DNA of 64,000 nt from Eurosta solidaginis. Lineage: Eukaryota; Arthropoda; Insecta; Diptera; Tephritidae. The translations under genes were made by a program, and so were the position numbers. Numbering within the stretch: position 1 is the first letter of the stretch; each line of letters begins with the position of its first letter. Below are positions 34,815 through 46,141 of this stretch, piece after piece. The stretch covers positions 39,364,066 through 39,428,065 of the forward strand of contig NC_090323.1 in NCBI RefSeq assembly GCF_040869045.1, written 5' to 3'. The notes under the pieces were generated by a model. That model was not told the origin of the DNA, ran no database searches, and saw only the letters and a program-made list of their open reading frames with translations.

Positions 34815-34941
34815 TGAGATTGGTTTGCATAATTTCAGTTCCAAAATTCATGGATGTTTTTAAATTATCAAAATAAAAAGGGAGAATTTAGTTGACGAAA
34901 TTTTAAAAAAATTGTCACTGCTATTTTCGTGTTCGCACCTG

Positions 34942-35475
34942 TATATGTACATACGAGACACTTTTAATTTGCACTTTGAAAGACTAAAATTGATTTAGCT
35001 AAAGAAAAGTTCTGAAAAATCTTAGTAAAAATCAAAACTCCGTACTCAGAAAAATTCTAATAGAATTAATAAAAATTTCGAAATTTTTTTATTTTTGTGT
35101 TCGCAACTGTATACGTGCATACGAGAGACATTTAATTTGCACTTTGATAGAATAAAATTGATTAAGCTACAAAACTTCATTCTCAGAAAAATTGTGGGAA
35201 ATCTTAGTAAAAACTTCGAGAATTTCATAAAATTTTTCAAAACTACGTACTCAAAAAAATTCGAAGAAATCTTAGTAAAAATGTAGAAAATTTTTAAAAA
35301 ATTTTCTCGAATTTTCATAAAGACTTGTGAGATCGATTTGTGTATTTTCAGTTACAGAATGCATAGAAATTTTTTCTCAAATTAATTTTCAAATTATCGA
35401 AAGTAAAAAAAAGGAAATAATAATCGGAAGTCGATAAAATTGCAACTGCTATTTTATTGTTCGTTGCTGTACAAA
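34942..35475. mobile_element. Repeated right-end segments of the CAGCAGCG MITE
   Basis: Two further right termini follow the one at 34941. TTTTTGTGTTCGCAACTG/TA lies near 35092-35111, and TTTTATTGTTCGTTGCTG/TA near 35452-35471. Between them the phrase ACATTTAATTTGCACTTTGA recurs. This is either a chain of partial copies or tandem duplication of the right half. Confidence 0.5.
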
Positions 35476-36770
35476 CATAACCAGGCATACCAGTAAATGC
35501 ATATATTTACATACATTATCAATATATATATATATATTTCAACAAAATCATGTATATTCAACACGTAATCGTGGAAATAATGACATTTTGGTTAGATAAA
35601 ATTTGGGTGTCTGGCTTTCAATACAATAAACGTATGCCTATTTAGCCCAAAATAATTAATCTATTTGTATGCTTGTGTTTATGGCTTTGCTTACTATAGT
35701 ATGTACTATCTACCCATACTATACCCTACACCGCATCAAACTTCCTTGCCAAATTCATAAATTTACAAAGAGGTTTAGGGCGCAGCATAGATGTTCCAAT
35801 TCACTTGATTAGAGGGCAATTTAAATATAGCCACATGTGGTATATATTGAGGTAAAATAATCATGGTGAAACTTACTAACTAACTAATGACGTCAATTAA
35901 AATTGATTAAAATGTATGCTGCATCAGCAGAGAATATTAGTAATCTGTTATATGTACGCACACAAGTATAAGCGACACTAGCAATGATATTAGGCAAGCG
36001 ATAGTGATGCTTGAAGCAACAAGATTATGAATAGGAGATTGAGCAATTTGATATTGGCAATAAGTATCGGATATAACTATGGAAATGAAAATAATATGAG
36101 AAGCTGACATTAACAACAAAATCATGGTGGGCAAGAATATAAAGTATTCTCGCCTGTCTCTTGCTTGAAGCCCTGAAAACCATATAGATCACATCGAGAT
36201 AATAATATCAACAGACATAACCTTAGCGTTGTGGAGGTGATGAAGTTTTGGGACCTAAAAAGCAACTCGAACCATCTTTTTGTGGCATTTAAAATACACC
36301 CAGATATATGTGCAATGAATACGAGGCGCACAAGAAATTGTTCGTTGGTAGACCTCTCATAGAATATGGAGCCGATAATTTGTTTTTCACCGTTATCAGA
36401 CGATTTCGTGACTGACGTACGGGTTGCAGTTTGAATTGACCGGTTTTTCGAGGGACATTCTAAACCTGGCATGTCGAAATAAATATGCCAAATATACCTT
36501 AATGAAAGCAAAGAACCTTGCAAGGCACTTTCTCCAGCGCATGCTTAGCCGGCTTACGTGTCTAAGATTTGATTGAATATTAATCCAACCATAGCTGATC
36601 GGTTCGCAAGTTGAAACAATTGAAAGCCCGGACTTTTAACCGAACTGTCATTACGAACCGCGGTTCATATGACCTTACTCCTGACGTAATTAAATTCAGC
36701 CAAAATCGTGGGCAGATACACGCAGAAAATCTCACCGCAAATAATCCTTCTAATTGAGCGTTCCAAGTAA
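35476..36770. other. Unassigned sequence with one 133-codon frame
   Basis: A short TA dinucleotide run lies at 35521-35537. The minus frame 36523-36122 (133 codons) is the longest in the window without an explanation. It has no signal peptide, catalytic motif or family resemblance that I can name, so I do not call it a gene. Confidence 0.35.
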
Positions 36771-37866
36771 GTTAGGTTGAACTGGCCACTCAGTAAAGCC
36801 CTCGCATACATTGAATGTGTCCATAGTGTTACCAGAATTTGTTCGCCGACCAAACGTAAGAACCCTAATCAGGTACCAGGACTGCAATATAACTCCGTCC
36901 GTCCCCTTGGCAAATACCAGACATTTTCTAGAAGCTAGCTTAATTGCTGCATCGAGATTTGGCAACTTTGCCGCCCGTAATAGCTGCAGCCTTGGCCTGG
37001 TGAGCGGAGGACACGAACACAGAACTTGAGCACGCGTTTCTTCCGGCAGCTTTGCAGTTCCCACATCTGCTGTTACTGACGAGGCCGAACTTATTAGCAT
37101 GTGACGCCAAAAGGCAGTGTCCAGCTAATATGCCCGTAGTGAGCCTTAAATCTTCTCTCTGTAAAGATAAGAGCCTCTTTGTGAGCTTAATATCATAGGA
37201 TTTGCACATGATCTTAGAAAAATTCCCGCGCTTTTATCCACACCTTTCCTGCTGATGGTCTCTATGCAACTCCTATCTTTCTTTGATTTTTCCCAAACAG
37301 ATTTGGACGTTTACCGTCGATTCACCGAATTCTGCGCTCTCCTATGTGAACTCATCCGCTTTTTCTTTACCTTCTATTGCTTTACAAGCCAACCTAATAA
37401 AACCGCACTGCGTTTTTTAGCGCACGCAAACAACCGGCATTTTTTGCCCGAACCCAAATAACCATGCGTTGCAAAAATTGGAAATCGAGTTAGGTTTTTA
37501 CGCGGCAAATTCAATTTGGGTTGCTCTCATACAAGTTGTATGTGCATGAGACATTTTTGACAGAAAATTACTTGCGTGCGTTTATATTAGGTTGGCTTGT
37601 TATGCAGCTTTGGGGTAGTTTTAGGGCCCCCGTTATGCTTGTTATTGATAATCTGCATACCCCTCTAGTTTTTTGGTATACGTACTTTTTTGTGGCGCTG
37701 TACACAAAACAAGGACCCCCCATAGTAAAGTACGGGATTGACAATTGCCGTAAACACTAAATAAGAGAGTTTGGGTGATAGACCCCACGTGCATCCTAAC
37801 ATCCTCTTGCATGCATACAGTACCGTAGAGGCTTTCTTCGCTCTCTCCTCCACATGAAGTTTTCAC
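36771..37866 (-). mobile_element. RNase H-family non-LTR retrotransposon, gutted copy
   Basis: The 3' tail is at the left (GTTAGGTTGAACTGGCC in plus sense). The minus frame 37209-36940 reads MCKSYDIKLTKRLLSLQRED, then GILAGHCLLASHANKFGLVS, parallel to 28.75-28.88 kb. The RT thumb start EERAKKASTVLYACKR lies at 37850-37800, and a degraded KLEGYADYQ segment near 37670-37640. The RNase H coding part between them is replaced by unrelated sequence at about 37262-37590. Confidence 0.8.
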
Positions 37867-39639
37867 GACAACTTACTATATTCGACGACTACTAGATATT
37901 ATGTGCTACATTTTCTTGTAGGATTACCCCTCCAAGCTTAGGCTTTGTCCAAAAAGGGACCTTATATTTCAAAGCAAATATTAAATCTTCATAAATAGTC
38001 TTCCACCAGCGTTTGGAAATCACTAAGAAAAATGGGCGCCTTAATTGTAGGTTAGCACCCAGTTCTTGCCAGAAAACCTCAGTCCCAATCAACTAGATTT
38101 GTGTCACTACAACAACAACAACTATTGGTGGTTATCAACAAATTATCGTTAATTTATCGAAGAGTTATCGATATAATATCGATAACAATGTTATCGACGG
38201 CTCATCGGTTTTCAATCAAATAGATAACGAAACTCCAAAAAAAGATCCCTTACTGACCCCTTAAGGGTCAATACAATATCTGAAAAGATCGCTACATTTC
38301 ATTGCCTATTTCACGAATTTCAATACACAACTCATATTTTGCACGGTTCAATTCGTTTCTCGTTAAGCTGCCTCTATTTTAGTTGGGCATCGCGCACAGT
38401 ACAGGAACAGTTCCCAGACTTTTGACATTCAAAATGATAACGTTTACCAATCTAGTGCGAAATCATCACTTAAATCAGACATTAATGGAAGCCAAAAAAA
38501 TTAGTGATTTAAATAATATTACATATAAACTAATAGCGGTGATAACAAAATGCATTAAAGAATATTTAAACGAATTAAAAATCTATTTGTAGCTTAAACC
38601 TCGACGAGGAAATCGAGCCGGGGAAAAATTAAATTTCACGAATTTATATGCCAGGAGCAAGCAATGATAGGGAGTGTAACGGTGTATGTAGCTATATACG
38701 AAATTACTATGTAAGTTTGTAAGGACCGAGACAGAACAGAACATTGACGATAGGAAAAATGATATTAGAGCTCCGAAGAAAATTAGCAGAGACTGTTTGT
38801 GATAGAGGCACAGAATTGAAAGCGGAGCAGTGATGGCAAAGCAAAGGAAGTCTTAGTTGCAAGTTAACTACTAGTATATATAAAACATAGCTCACACGAC
38901 GACTTGACATTGTGAAAATGTGAAAATTGTCCCGAGTTTCAAGTCAAAGTTTAATGGTCTGCTATAACTCATTCGCTAGCATTAAATGCATTTTGGTTTT
39001 TTGCTCTATTCTCTATTAGTTAGTTCATTTGAAAATGATTTGTCTTCTGGTTATCGCGTTGCCATCTAATATACTTTTATGTATGGATGTTCGTGTGCGA
39101 TGGCAGCAATTGATAAATACTTGTGGCTACATAAAAGAAGTTGCAACGCTGAGTCCTTTTTGGTTAATTAATTCCGCCAACATACAGCAGGAATGATGAG
39201 TTGCTATAGGAAAGCTGATAACGAAGCAAATAAAAAAGTGGACTGAAAGCAAATCAAATCAGCAGATAACACTCACAGATATAAGCAAAGCAAATAGCTA
39301 ATACTAAGTATATAGACTGCTGAGTGGATTCCACCTCAACTCGGCTGTTAGTTTGAAAACGTCAAAATATTATTCAAAATCGGCCAATCTCAGAATTGGG
39401 TGGAAGAACGCCTTATTTCAGAATTTTTTCATTGACCTCATCGACCGGACAGTCCAACCTTTCGTAAGTCAATATTTATTGAATTTATGATAGAATGTAC
39501 TTGAAAAAATCTGAGTTATGGCGTATTTGAAACTGCAGCCGATATAGAGTAATATTCCACTCAGCAATCAATATGCAATGTTGACACCTTTGCTAAATAC
39601 CCAGTAGAAGTACAAATACCTGTGGTTACAAAAGTTGCC
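37867..39639. other. Unassigned intronic sequence with a CGATA cluster
   Basis: 38128-38228 is dense in TTATCG and ATCGATA motifs (AGTTATCGATATAATATCGA, then AACAATGTTATCGACGG), like 24793-24965. A short ACAACAACAACAA run at 38108-38120 may be a tail scrap of the (TACAAC)n family. Nothing else is recognised. Confidence 0.35.
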
Positions 39640-40300
39640 GCAGAATAACTTGGTGTAAACAATTTTAAAAATGTTTTCGATAAGTTTTTAAATACTTTTA
39701 AGGTTAGTTTTCGAAACAACTTTAATGTTTTTATTACAAAAACTATGCAAACTGATTTCGAAAACCTTTTCAAAATAATTCGAATATTCGAAAAGTTTGC
39801 AAAGTTCTTTAAGTTACTTTTAGTTTAGTTCAGGAAACAACTTTAATTTTATTTTAACAAAAACTATGCAAACTAATTTCGAAAACTTTTTCGAAAAAAT
39901 TCGAAAAGTTTTTCTATGCCTTTAAGTTTAGTTTTCGAAACAACTTTAATGTTTTTATTACAAAAGCTACGCAAACTGATTTCGAAAATCTTTTCGAAAA
40001 AATTGGAATATTCGAAAAGTTTGCAAAGTTCTCTAAGTTAGCTTTAGAAACAACTTCAATGAATTGTATAAAGAAAGCTATGTAATTTATTTGAAAAAAG
40101 TTTTCTAAAAATTCGAAAACCTGAGAATTTTAAATATTTTCATTAAAATTTATATATTTTTGTTAATTACTAAAGAAACTTCAATAATTTTTTTATGAAT
40201 ACTACGTGTATATGTAATGTAACTTTAGAAACGTATTCGAAAAAAATTCAAGAAGTTTTTAAATTCTGAAAGTTGCTTTTTAGTAGAACTTCCTATGAAT
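39640..40300. repeat. Diverged tandem repeat related to the CAGCAGCG MITE interior
   Basis: The phrases CGAAACAACTTTAATGTTTT and ATGCAAACTGATTTCGAAAA recur four to five times at uneven spacing, roughly 90-130 bp. They share CAAACTGATTTCGAAAAC with the MITE interiors. No termini are visible. Confidence 0.55.
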
Positions 40301-41640
40301 TATATACCGGAAACTGTAGCAATATTATTTTGTTCAAAAACATTTTCAGAAAATTCCCAAAAACTTCACATATTTAAACATTTATTTAATTTTATTCTAA
40401 TAAAGTGCAAGTATGAAGTTTTTTGAAAATTCCCATCATTTTTTGGCAATTTTTGTACTTTATTTATATTTTTTTTTTTGAAAGTAGTTTAGGAAAATGT
40501 TTTAAATCAGTTTTCACAGCTTTTGTTATACAATTAATTTCATGTTTTTTTTTTTTCAAAACTTAACAAAAATTTACACATATTGAATTAAATTTTGGAA
40601 GCTGATCGAATTTCCTGGAAAGATTTTACAAAGTTAACACAAATAAGAAATGGAAAGAAATAAAAAATAACGTGAAAAGTTTTTCAATAATGTTTGGAGC
40701 TATTTTTTCTAAATCTTTTTTAAAATCAGTTTTCATTACTTAATTTCATAATGTTTTCTGCAAATTTTATGCTCACAGATGTAGATATGGAAAATAATAT
40801 AACTAAAAATGCAAATAAAAACGCCCTCATCAAAAAGCGATAAGTCAGTAAATTGTAACATAATCTTGTATAAAATAAAAAATCAATGAGCTAGAAATAA
40901 GCGCAGAAGTTAAATATGAAGAAAAAGAAAATGAAAAAAATTTCAATTGTTTGTATATATGTGTCTATTATAATTGCCTGCAGCGCACATTAATGTTCCA
41001 ACTGTTCTCCCAACTTGATATGCTCATCACCATACAACTGAAGCGTTTTCATTTTCTACATTTAAAGTCGTTAGCAAACAATATGAAGTGAAATTTTCAA
41101 AGCATACACTTAGACGTTTAAGCCTGGCACTCATTTACACTACTTTCTATAGATAAAAAATACCAAGTATTGCAGCAAATTGGAACTTTCGTTACAGTTA
41201 ATTTAAACTTCAAAACTAGCACAAGCTGCTAGTTACATCTTTTTATTCGCAAACCAGAATTTGCATACCAAGAGTCAAATGGGATTTGTTCTGTTAAAGG
41301 TCGAGTGCACATCTCACGTTCCATTTGCTATGTACATAACTAACTATGCGGAGCTAAGTTAAGATTACAATGCAAAAAATTGCAGTAACATTTTTGAAAA
41401 TATGTACTTTGTTGGCAAGCGCTTTGGTGCATTTGTTTTTTCTTCTTTCTCCTCTCTCAATTCGGTAATTGAGTAAAGTAAATGACCATTCGTTGCAATC
41501 ATTGTTCACTTTTCTTACTTCACTCAAAGAGATTTCGTTACATTTTTGTTGAGACTAAATATAGCTCTTTCCAATTATTATGAAAAAAATGTGCGAAACT
41601 TTCTTCCTCAATTGGGACTAAATGAATGGAAATATATAAA
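40301..41640. other. Unassigned AT-rich sequence
   Basis: I see no gene, RNA or repeat that can be supported. Confidence 0.4.
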
Positions 41641-41985
41641 AACTAGCAGACCCGGAAGACGTTGTTCTGCCCTAAATTTGGTCTATCTGCATACATTTTT
41701 ATAAGCTTTTTCCGCCTAACTCTGCCCTACCCCTCAACACTTTTTCCTAATCTTTTTATTCACTCCTCCCTCCGTCTTTTTCGCTAAATCTATCTCCATC
41801 TTCGTCTCATTCTATCTCTTTCTAAGTCTCCTTCTCTCTTTTCTCTTCTCTCAATTTTTTCTCATTCTTCTTCATCTCTTATTGCCAGTCCCAGAGGGTG
41901 GTATGTATTTTGTTCCAGTCCCACTCCGAGTCTCAGTCTCAGTCCCAGTCCTAGTCCCAATCCCAGTCCCAGTCCGTCTCTGGTA
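41641..41985 (+). repeat. Motif ACTAGCAGACCCGG plus pyrimidine and AGTCCC-repeat tract
   Basis: AACTAGCAGACCCGGAAGAC and GTTGTTCTGCCCTAAATTT lead into pyrimidine-rich sequence (41700-41870) and then a hexamer run of AGTCCC/AGTCTC (41906-41978). I believe the first motif is a recurrent terminus-like sequence in insect repeats. It probably marks one end of the element that carries the satellite at 42195-43651. The minus frame with GLGLGL is a product of the hexamer. Confidence 0.5.
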
Positions 41986-42194
41986 TACTTCCCGGAAAAA
42001 AGCATCGTAAATATTAATATAGGCAAATTTATATACGAAATTTCAGGCAAATCGAATAGGACGTATATAAATAGGTATTTGGGTATTATTAATTCTTGTC
42101 TTTATTTCGGCTTCGCAAGCATATTTATCAGTTTTGCCAGGCTGATGCGACTAAATCGAATATCACAATGAACTTTAGAGCTCTCAGCAACAGC

Positions 42195-43651
42195 TTTCAT
42201 TTGATATATTATAGAGGTATCCGGGTCCATGTTTTGGCCTATATCTCGAGACCCTAGTCACTCAGAGGTACAAAACTTACTCCGTATTATAGCACACATC
42301 AACAGCTTCAATTTGATACCAATAATATAAAAACACATTCTAGGTGTATACGGGTCCACGTTTTGGCCTACATCTCGAGACACTAGTCACCCAGGGTCAT
42401 TAAACTTACTCTGTACTAAAGCACACACCAACAGCTTCAATTTGATACCCATAATGTAAAAACACATCCTAGTGTTACCCTGATCCACGTTTTGGCCTAT
42501 ATCTCGAGACCCTAGTCACCAATAGGTATGAAAACTACCCTGTAGTAAAGCACTCATCAACAGCTTCAATTTGATACCCAAAATGTAAAAACATTGTGTA
42601 GGCGTTCACGGGCCCACGTTTGGCCTACATCTCCAGACCCTAGTCACCCAGGGGTATGAAAACTATCGTCTACTAAATCACTCATCAAGAGCTTTCATTT
42701 GTTATCCATATTGTGTAAACACATTCTAGGGGTACCCGGGTCCACGTTTTGGCCTATATCTCGAGACCCTAGTTACCCAGGGGTATGAAAATTATCCTGT
42801 ACTATAGCACTCATCAACAGCTTTCATTTGATATCCATATTGTATGAACACATTCTAGGGGTACCCGGGTCCACGTTTTGAGCTATATCTCGAGACCCTA
42901 GCCTTCCAGTTGTATGAAAATTATCCTGTACTATAGCACTCATCAACAGTTTTCATTTGATATCCATATTGTATAAACACATTCTAGGGGTACCCGGGTC
43001 CACGTTTTGGGCTATATCTCGAGACCCTAGCCTCCCAGTTGTATGAAAATGATCCTGTACTATAGCACTCATCAACAGATTTCATTTGATATCCTTATTG
43101 TATAAACATATTCTAGGGGTACCCGGGTCCACGTTTTGGGCTATATCTCCAGACCCCAGCCTCCCAGTTCTATGAAAATTATCCTGTACTATAGCACTCA
43201 TCAACAGCTTCCATTTCATATCCATATTGTATAAACACATTCTAGGTTTACCCGGGTCCACGTTTTGGCCTATATCTCGAGACCCTAGTCACCCAGGGGT
43301 ATGAAAATGATCCTATACTATAGCACTCATCAACAGCTTTCATTTGATATCCATATTGTAAGAACACATTCTAGGGGTACCCTGGTCCATGTTTTGAGCT
43401 ATATCTCGAGACCCTAGCCTCCCAGTTGTATGAAAATTATCCTGTACTATAGCACTCATCAACAGCTTTCATTTTATATCCATATTGTAAGAACACATTC
43501 TAGGGGTACCCTGGTCCATGTTTTGAGCTATATCTCGAGACCCTAGCCTCCCAGTTGTATGAAAATGATCCTGTACTATAGCACTAATCAACAGATTTCA
43601 TTTGATACCCTTATTGTATAAACACATTCTAGGGGTCCCGGTCCACGTTTG
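42195..43651. repeat. 129-bp satellite array (about 11 units)
   Basis: The phrase CATTCTAGG or its variants starts at 42336, 42465, 42592, 42722, 42851, 42980, 43109, 43238, 43367, 43496 and 43625. The spacing is 129 bp almost without exception. Each unit carries CTATATCTCGAGACCCTAG, ATCAACAGCTTTCATTTGAT and a CCGGGTCCACGTTTTGG-like segment. The middle and right units are more alike than the left ones. In reverse complement the unit matches the 130-bp unit of the arrays at 46250 and 56231. The array's right end is cut by a SINE fragment at 43652. Confidence 0.92.
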
Positions 43652-43867
43652 GCAAGCGCTCCGGGTGTATTTCTGCCATGAAAAGCTCTCAGTGAAAACT
43701 CATCTGCCTTGCAGATGCCGTTCGGAATCGGCATAAAACATATAGGTCCCGTATGGCCAATTTGTAGGGAAAATCAAGAGGAGCACGACGCAAATTGGAA
43801 GAGAAGCTCGGCCTTAGATCTCTTCGGAGGTTATCGCGCCTTACATTTATTTATTTATAAGAGACGT
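43652..43867 (+). mobile_element. 5'-truncated tRNA-related SINE
   Basis: It starts abruptly within the body (GGCAAGCGCTCCGGGTGTAT). It continues TTTCTGCCATGAAAAGCTCT and CATCTGCCTTGCAGATGCCG, and ends CTTCGGAGGTTATCGCGCC with an (ATTT)n tail to 43867. The head is missing. It adjoins the last satellite unit directly. Confidence 0.85.
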
Positions 43868-44461
43868 ACTACATTGAAAGGACTGCTTCCAGAGAAAATC
43901 AAAAACGTTCACGGAACATGGTGTGGAAGGAAGTATTGGTTTGGATTTTTTTTTTTTAAAAAACATAAAACAATATGGAGACCAATTTCTTAAGAAAAAA
44001 TTTAAAATCGAAAGTTGTGGTTGATAAATCGAACTCCAACCGCAAAATTGACCAATATAACTTGATTATCAATTTTATTATTTGTCATAACAATCCCCAA
44101 GACTCTAGGTTGTAATCAAACCTGTTAAATAATGATTACTAATGGTAATGATTACCCGTTCAATCGATTATTTTCTTTAAAACCCATTCAATAATTATCT
44201 GCCCTTATTTTCTAGTTTCAATGATTACTTTCCAATTAATTAAATAATTAACAAACAAAAAATCATGATTTCTTAGGATTATTGAAAAAATCAAAAATAA
44301 TCAAACGTAATCAAAAAATGCATTTCTGATTGCTTTTGATTTTTTCGATTATTTTTGATTATTTTCCTAGTTTTTTTAATTTTTTTTTTTATTTTTTTGA
44401 TTTGATTACCATTAGAAAAAAATATAATGATTTTTTCCGATTAAAAGGACTATTTTTGATT
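43868..44461. other. AT-rich stretch with GATTATT fold-back
   Basis: AATCAAAAATAATCAAACG near 44290 faces TTCGATTATTTTTGATTATT near 44345. TAATGATTAC motifs recur at 44130-44160. The segment can form hairpins, but I see no terminal repeats or target duplication. The plus frame at 43709-43993 mostly crosses the SINE and is not a gene. Confidence 0.4.
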
Positions 44462-46141
44462 TTCTTATTTATTTATTTATTTATTAAGTCAATGGTTTAC
44501 AAACCTTACAGACTAAGAATTAATAATTAAAAACGTTTATGAATAGTACAAGCATAGTATTTGTTTGAATTCATTACGATTAGCAAATATATCTAAATCT
44601 ATTTCTCTACATAGCAAGTTAAACTCAGTTAATATTCTGATAATAGGTTCATTCTGAGCATACTTTGTTTTGCAAAGGTCAACTGCAAATAAATCATTAT
44701 GACGCAGACATCATGTTGGAACATTAAGTATTATGCAATGTAATAAATATGGAGAGTCTATAGCTCCATTTAAAACAACATGAAGAACTACTAAACCGGA
44801 AATCAGTCTTCCACTGGCAAGAGTATGCAAACTAATCAGTTTGCAACGAGAAACATAAGATGGAATAGGTAAATCAAACTTAATACCGGACAAGGCGAAT
44901 TTTAAAAATTTTTTTTGAACCCTTTCAATTCTATTAGTATGTCCTTCATAAAACGGATTCCAGATTATGGAAGCATATTCCAATTTAGATCTTACAAATG
45001 TATTATAAAGTAATTTTTAGTGTATGGATCCTTAAACTCAGAGCTATTGCGCAGAATAAACCCTAACGAGGAATACGCCTTAGGCATGACATAATTCAAA
45101 TGTTCAGTAAATGTAAAAATTTCGGCAAATACAACACCAAGGTCTTTGATTTTATTACTGGATCTAAGGACAGTATCAGAAATAGAATACGAAGTCTGAA
45201 GTGGTGACCTAATTTTACAGAAAGTAACCGAACAACATTTATCAATATTAATAGATAGTTTATTACGAAGGCACCATTACTGAAAATTTTATACTTCAAT
45301 CTCTAATGTTTCAAAATCAGAGAGAGTTTTTATCTTGTTGAATATCTTTAAGTCATCGGCATAAAGCAGATGTTCACACCCTGCAAAGCACTTTGAACAA
45401 TCATTGATGAAAATTACAAAAAATTGAGGACGAAGAATACTTCCTTGAGGAACCCCAGAGGTTGCTCTATATGAGAATGATTTTACACCAGCAACAACCA
45501 CAAAGTTAACTCTGCTTGTTAGGTATGATTTCACCCAGGCTAAAAATGATGAGTGAAATCCAAATAACTGTAGTTTGTGAATTAATAAGGTATGAGATAC
45601 TCTATCAAATGCTTTAGATAGATCCGTATAAATGGAATCGACTTGCAGACCATCTGCAAACGTTGAGATGCAGTAATTGGAAAAAACAGCTAGTTTAGTA
45701 ACTGTAGATCGACCTGGTATAAAACGATGTTGGGACAGCGAAATGTATGGTTTGATAGCAAATGATAGATCTGAGCAATAATCTTTAAGAATAACTTGGC
45801 AGTATTAGTTATTTTAGAAATTGTTCGATAGTACGATGCATCATTTTTACTTCCAGATTTAAAAACTGGAATTACCGATGTAACTTTCCACTCATCCAAA
45901 AAGTTTCCTGATCTGAGGGACAAATTAAATAGGAATAGTATTGGTTCCACCAAAGATGAAATGCGTTGCTTGAGAAAGAATGCACATAATTGATGCACAT
46001 CGACTTGCTTAGAACACTTTAAATTTTTTATGGCGTCGATGATGTCCTCCTCCGTTAACACTAACAAACCAAAGTCAAGCGAAGATGGAATACACTGAAC
46101 CCTCGAGGGTCCAGTATGCCGTCATCAACAAAATTAGATCT
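44462..46141 (-). mobile_element. Jockey-like non-LTR retrotransposon, 3' part (reverse transcriptase)
   Basis: Minus frames in order: TEEDIIDAIKNLKCSK and WKVTSVIPVFKSGSKNDAS (46067-45690); SGVPQGSILRPQFF and LLYADDLKIFN, the catalytic block (45534-45289); EYASIIWNPFYEGHTNRIER, the thumb (44983-44711). The 3' tail on this strand is (TAAA)n at 44486-44462. Frameshifts separate the blocks. The coding sequence runs across the insertion at 46142-48207 into 48208-48830. Confidence 0.88.

Larger units (their letters stand above)
33849..34941. mobile_element. CAGCAGCG MITE with later insertions
   Basis: The left end TA/CAGCAGTGAACAATAAAATA is at 33847 onward, and the right end TATTTTCGTGTTCGCACCTG/TA is at 34922-34943. 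The interior shows the family's CTTGAAAACGTTTTCG and TTTTGTAGTCTAACCAATTT phrases. It contains an (ACTT)n-associated repeat (34040-34140) and a complete SINE (34452-34814). It is non-coding. Confidence 0.6.

Noticed and set aside
41862..42050. Small protein with GLGLGLGL repeats
   Set aside because: It is a translation of the AGTCCC hexamer run on the opposite strand.
42195..43651. Regularly spaced repeats suggesting a CRISPR array
   Set aside because: The whole 129-bp unit repeats, with no unique spacers, and the genome is an insect's.
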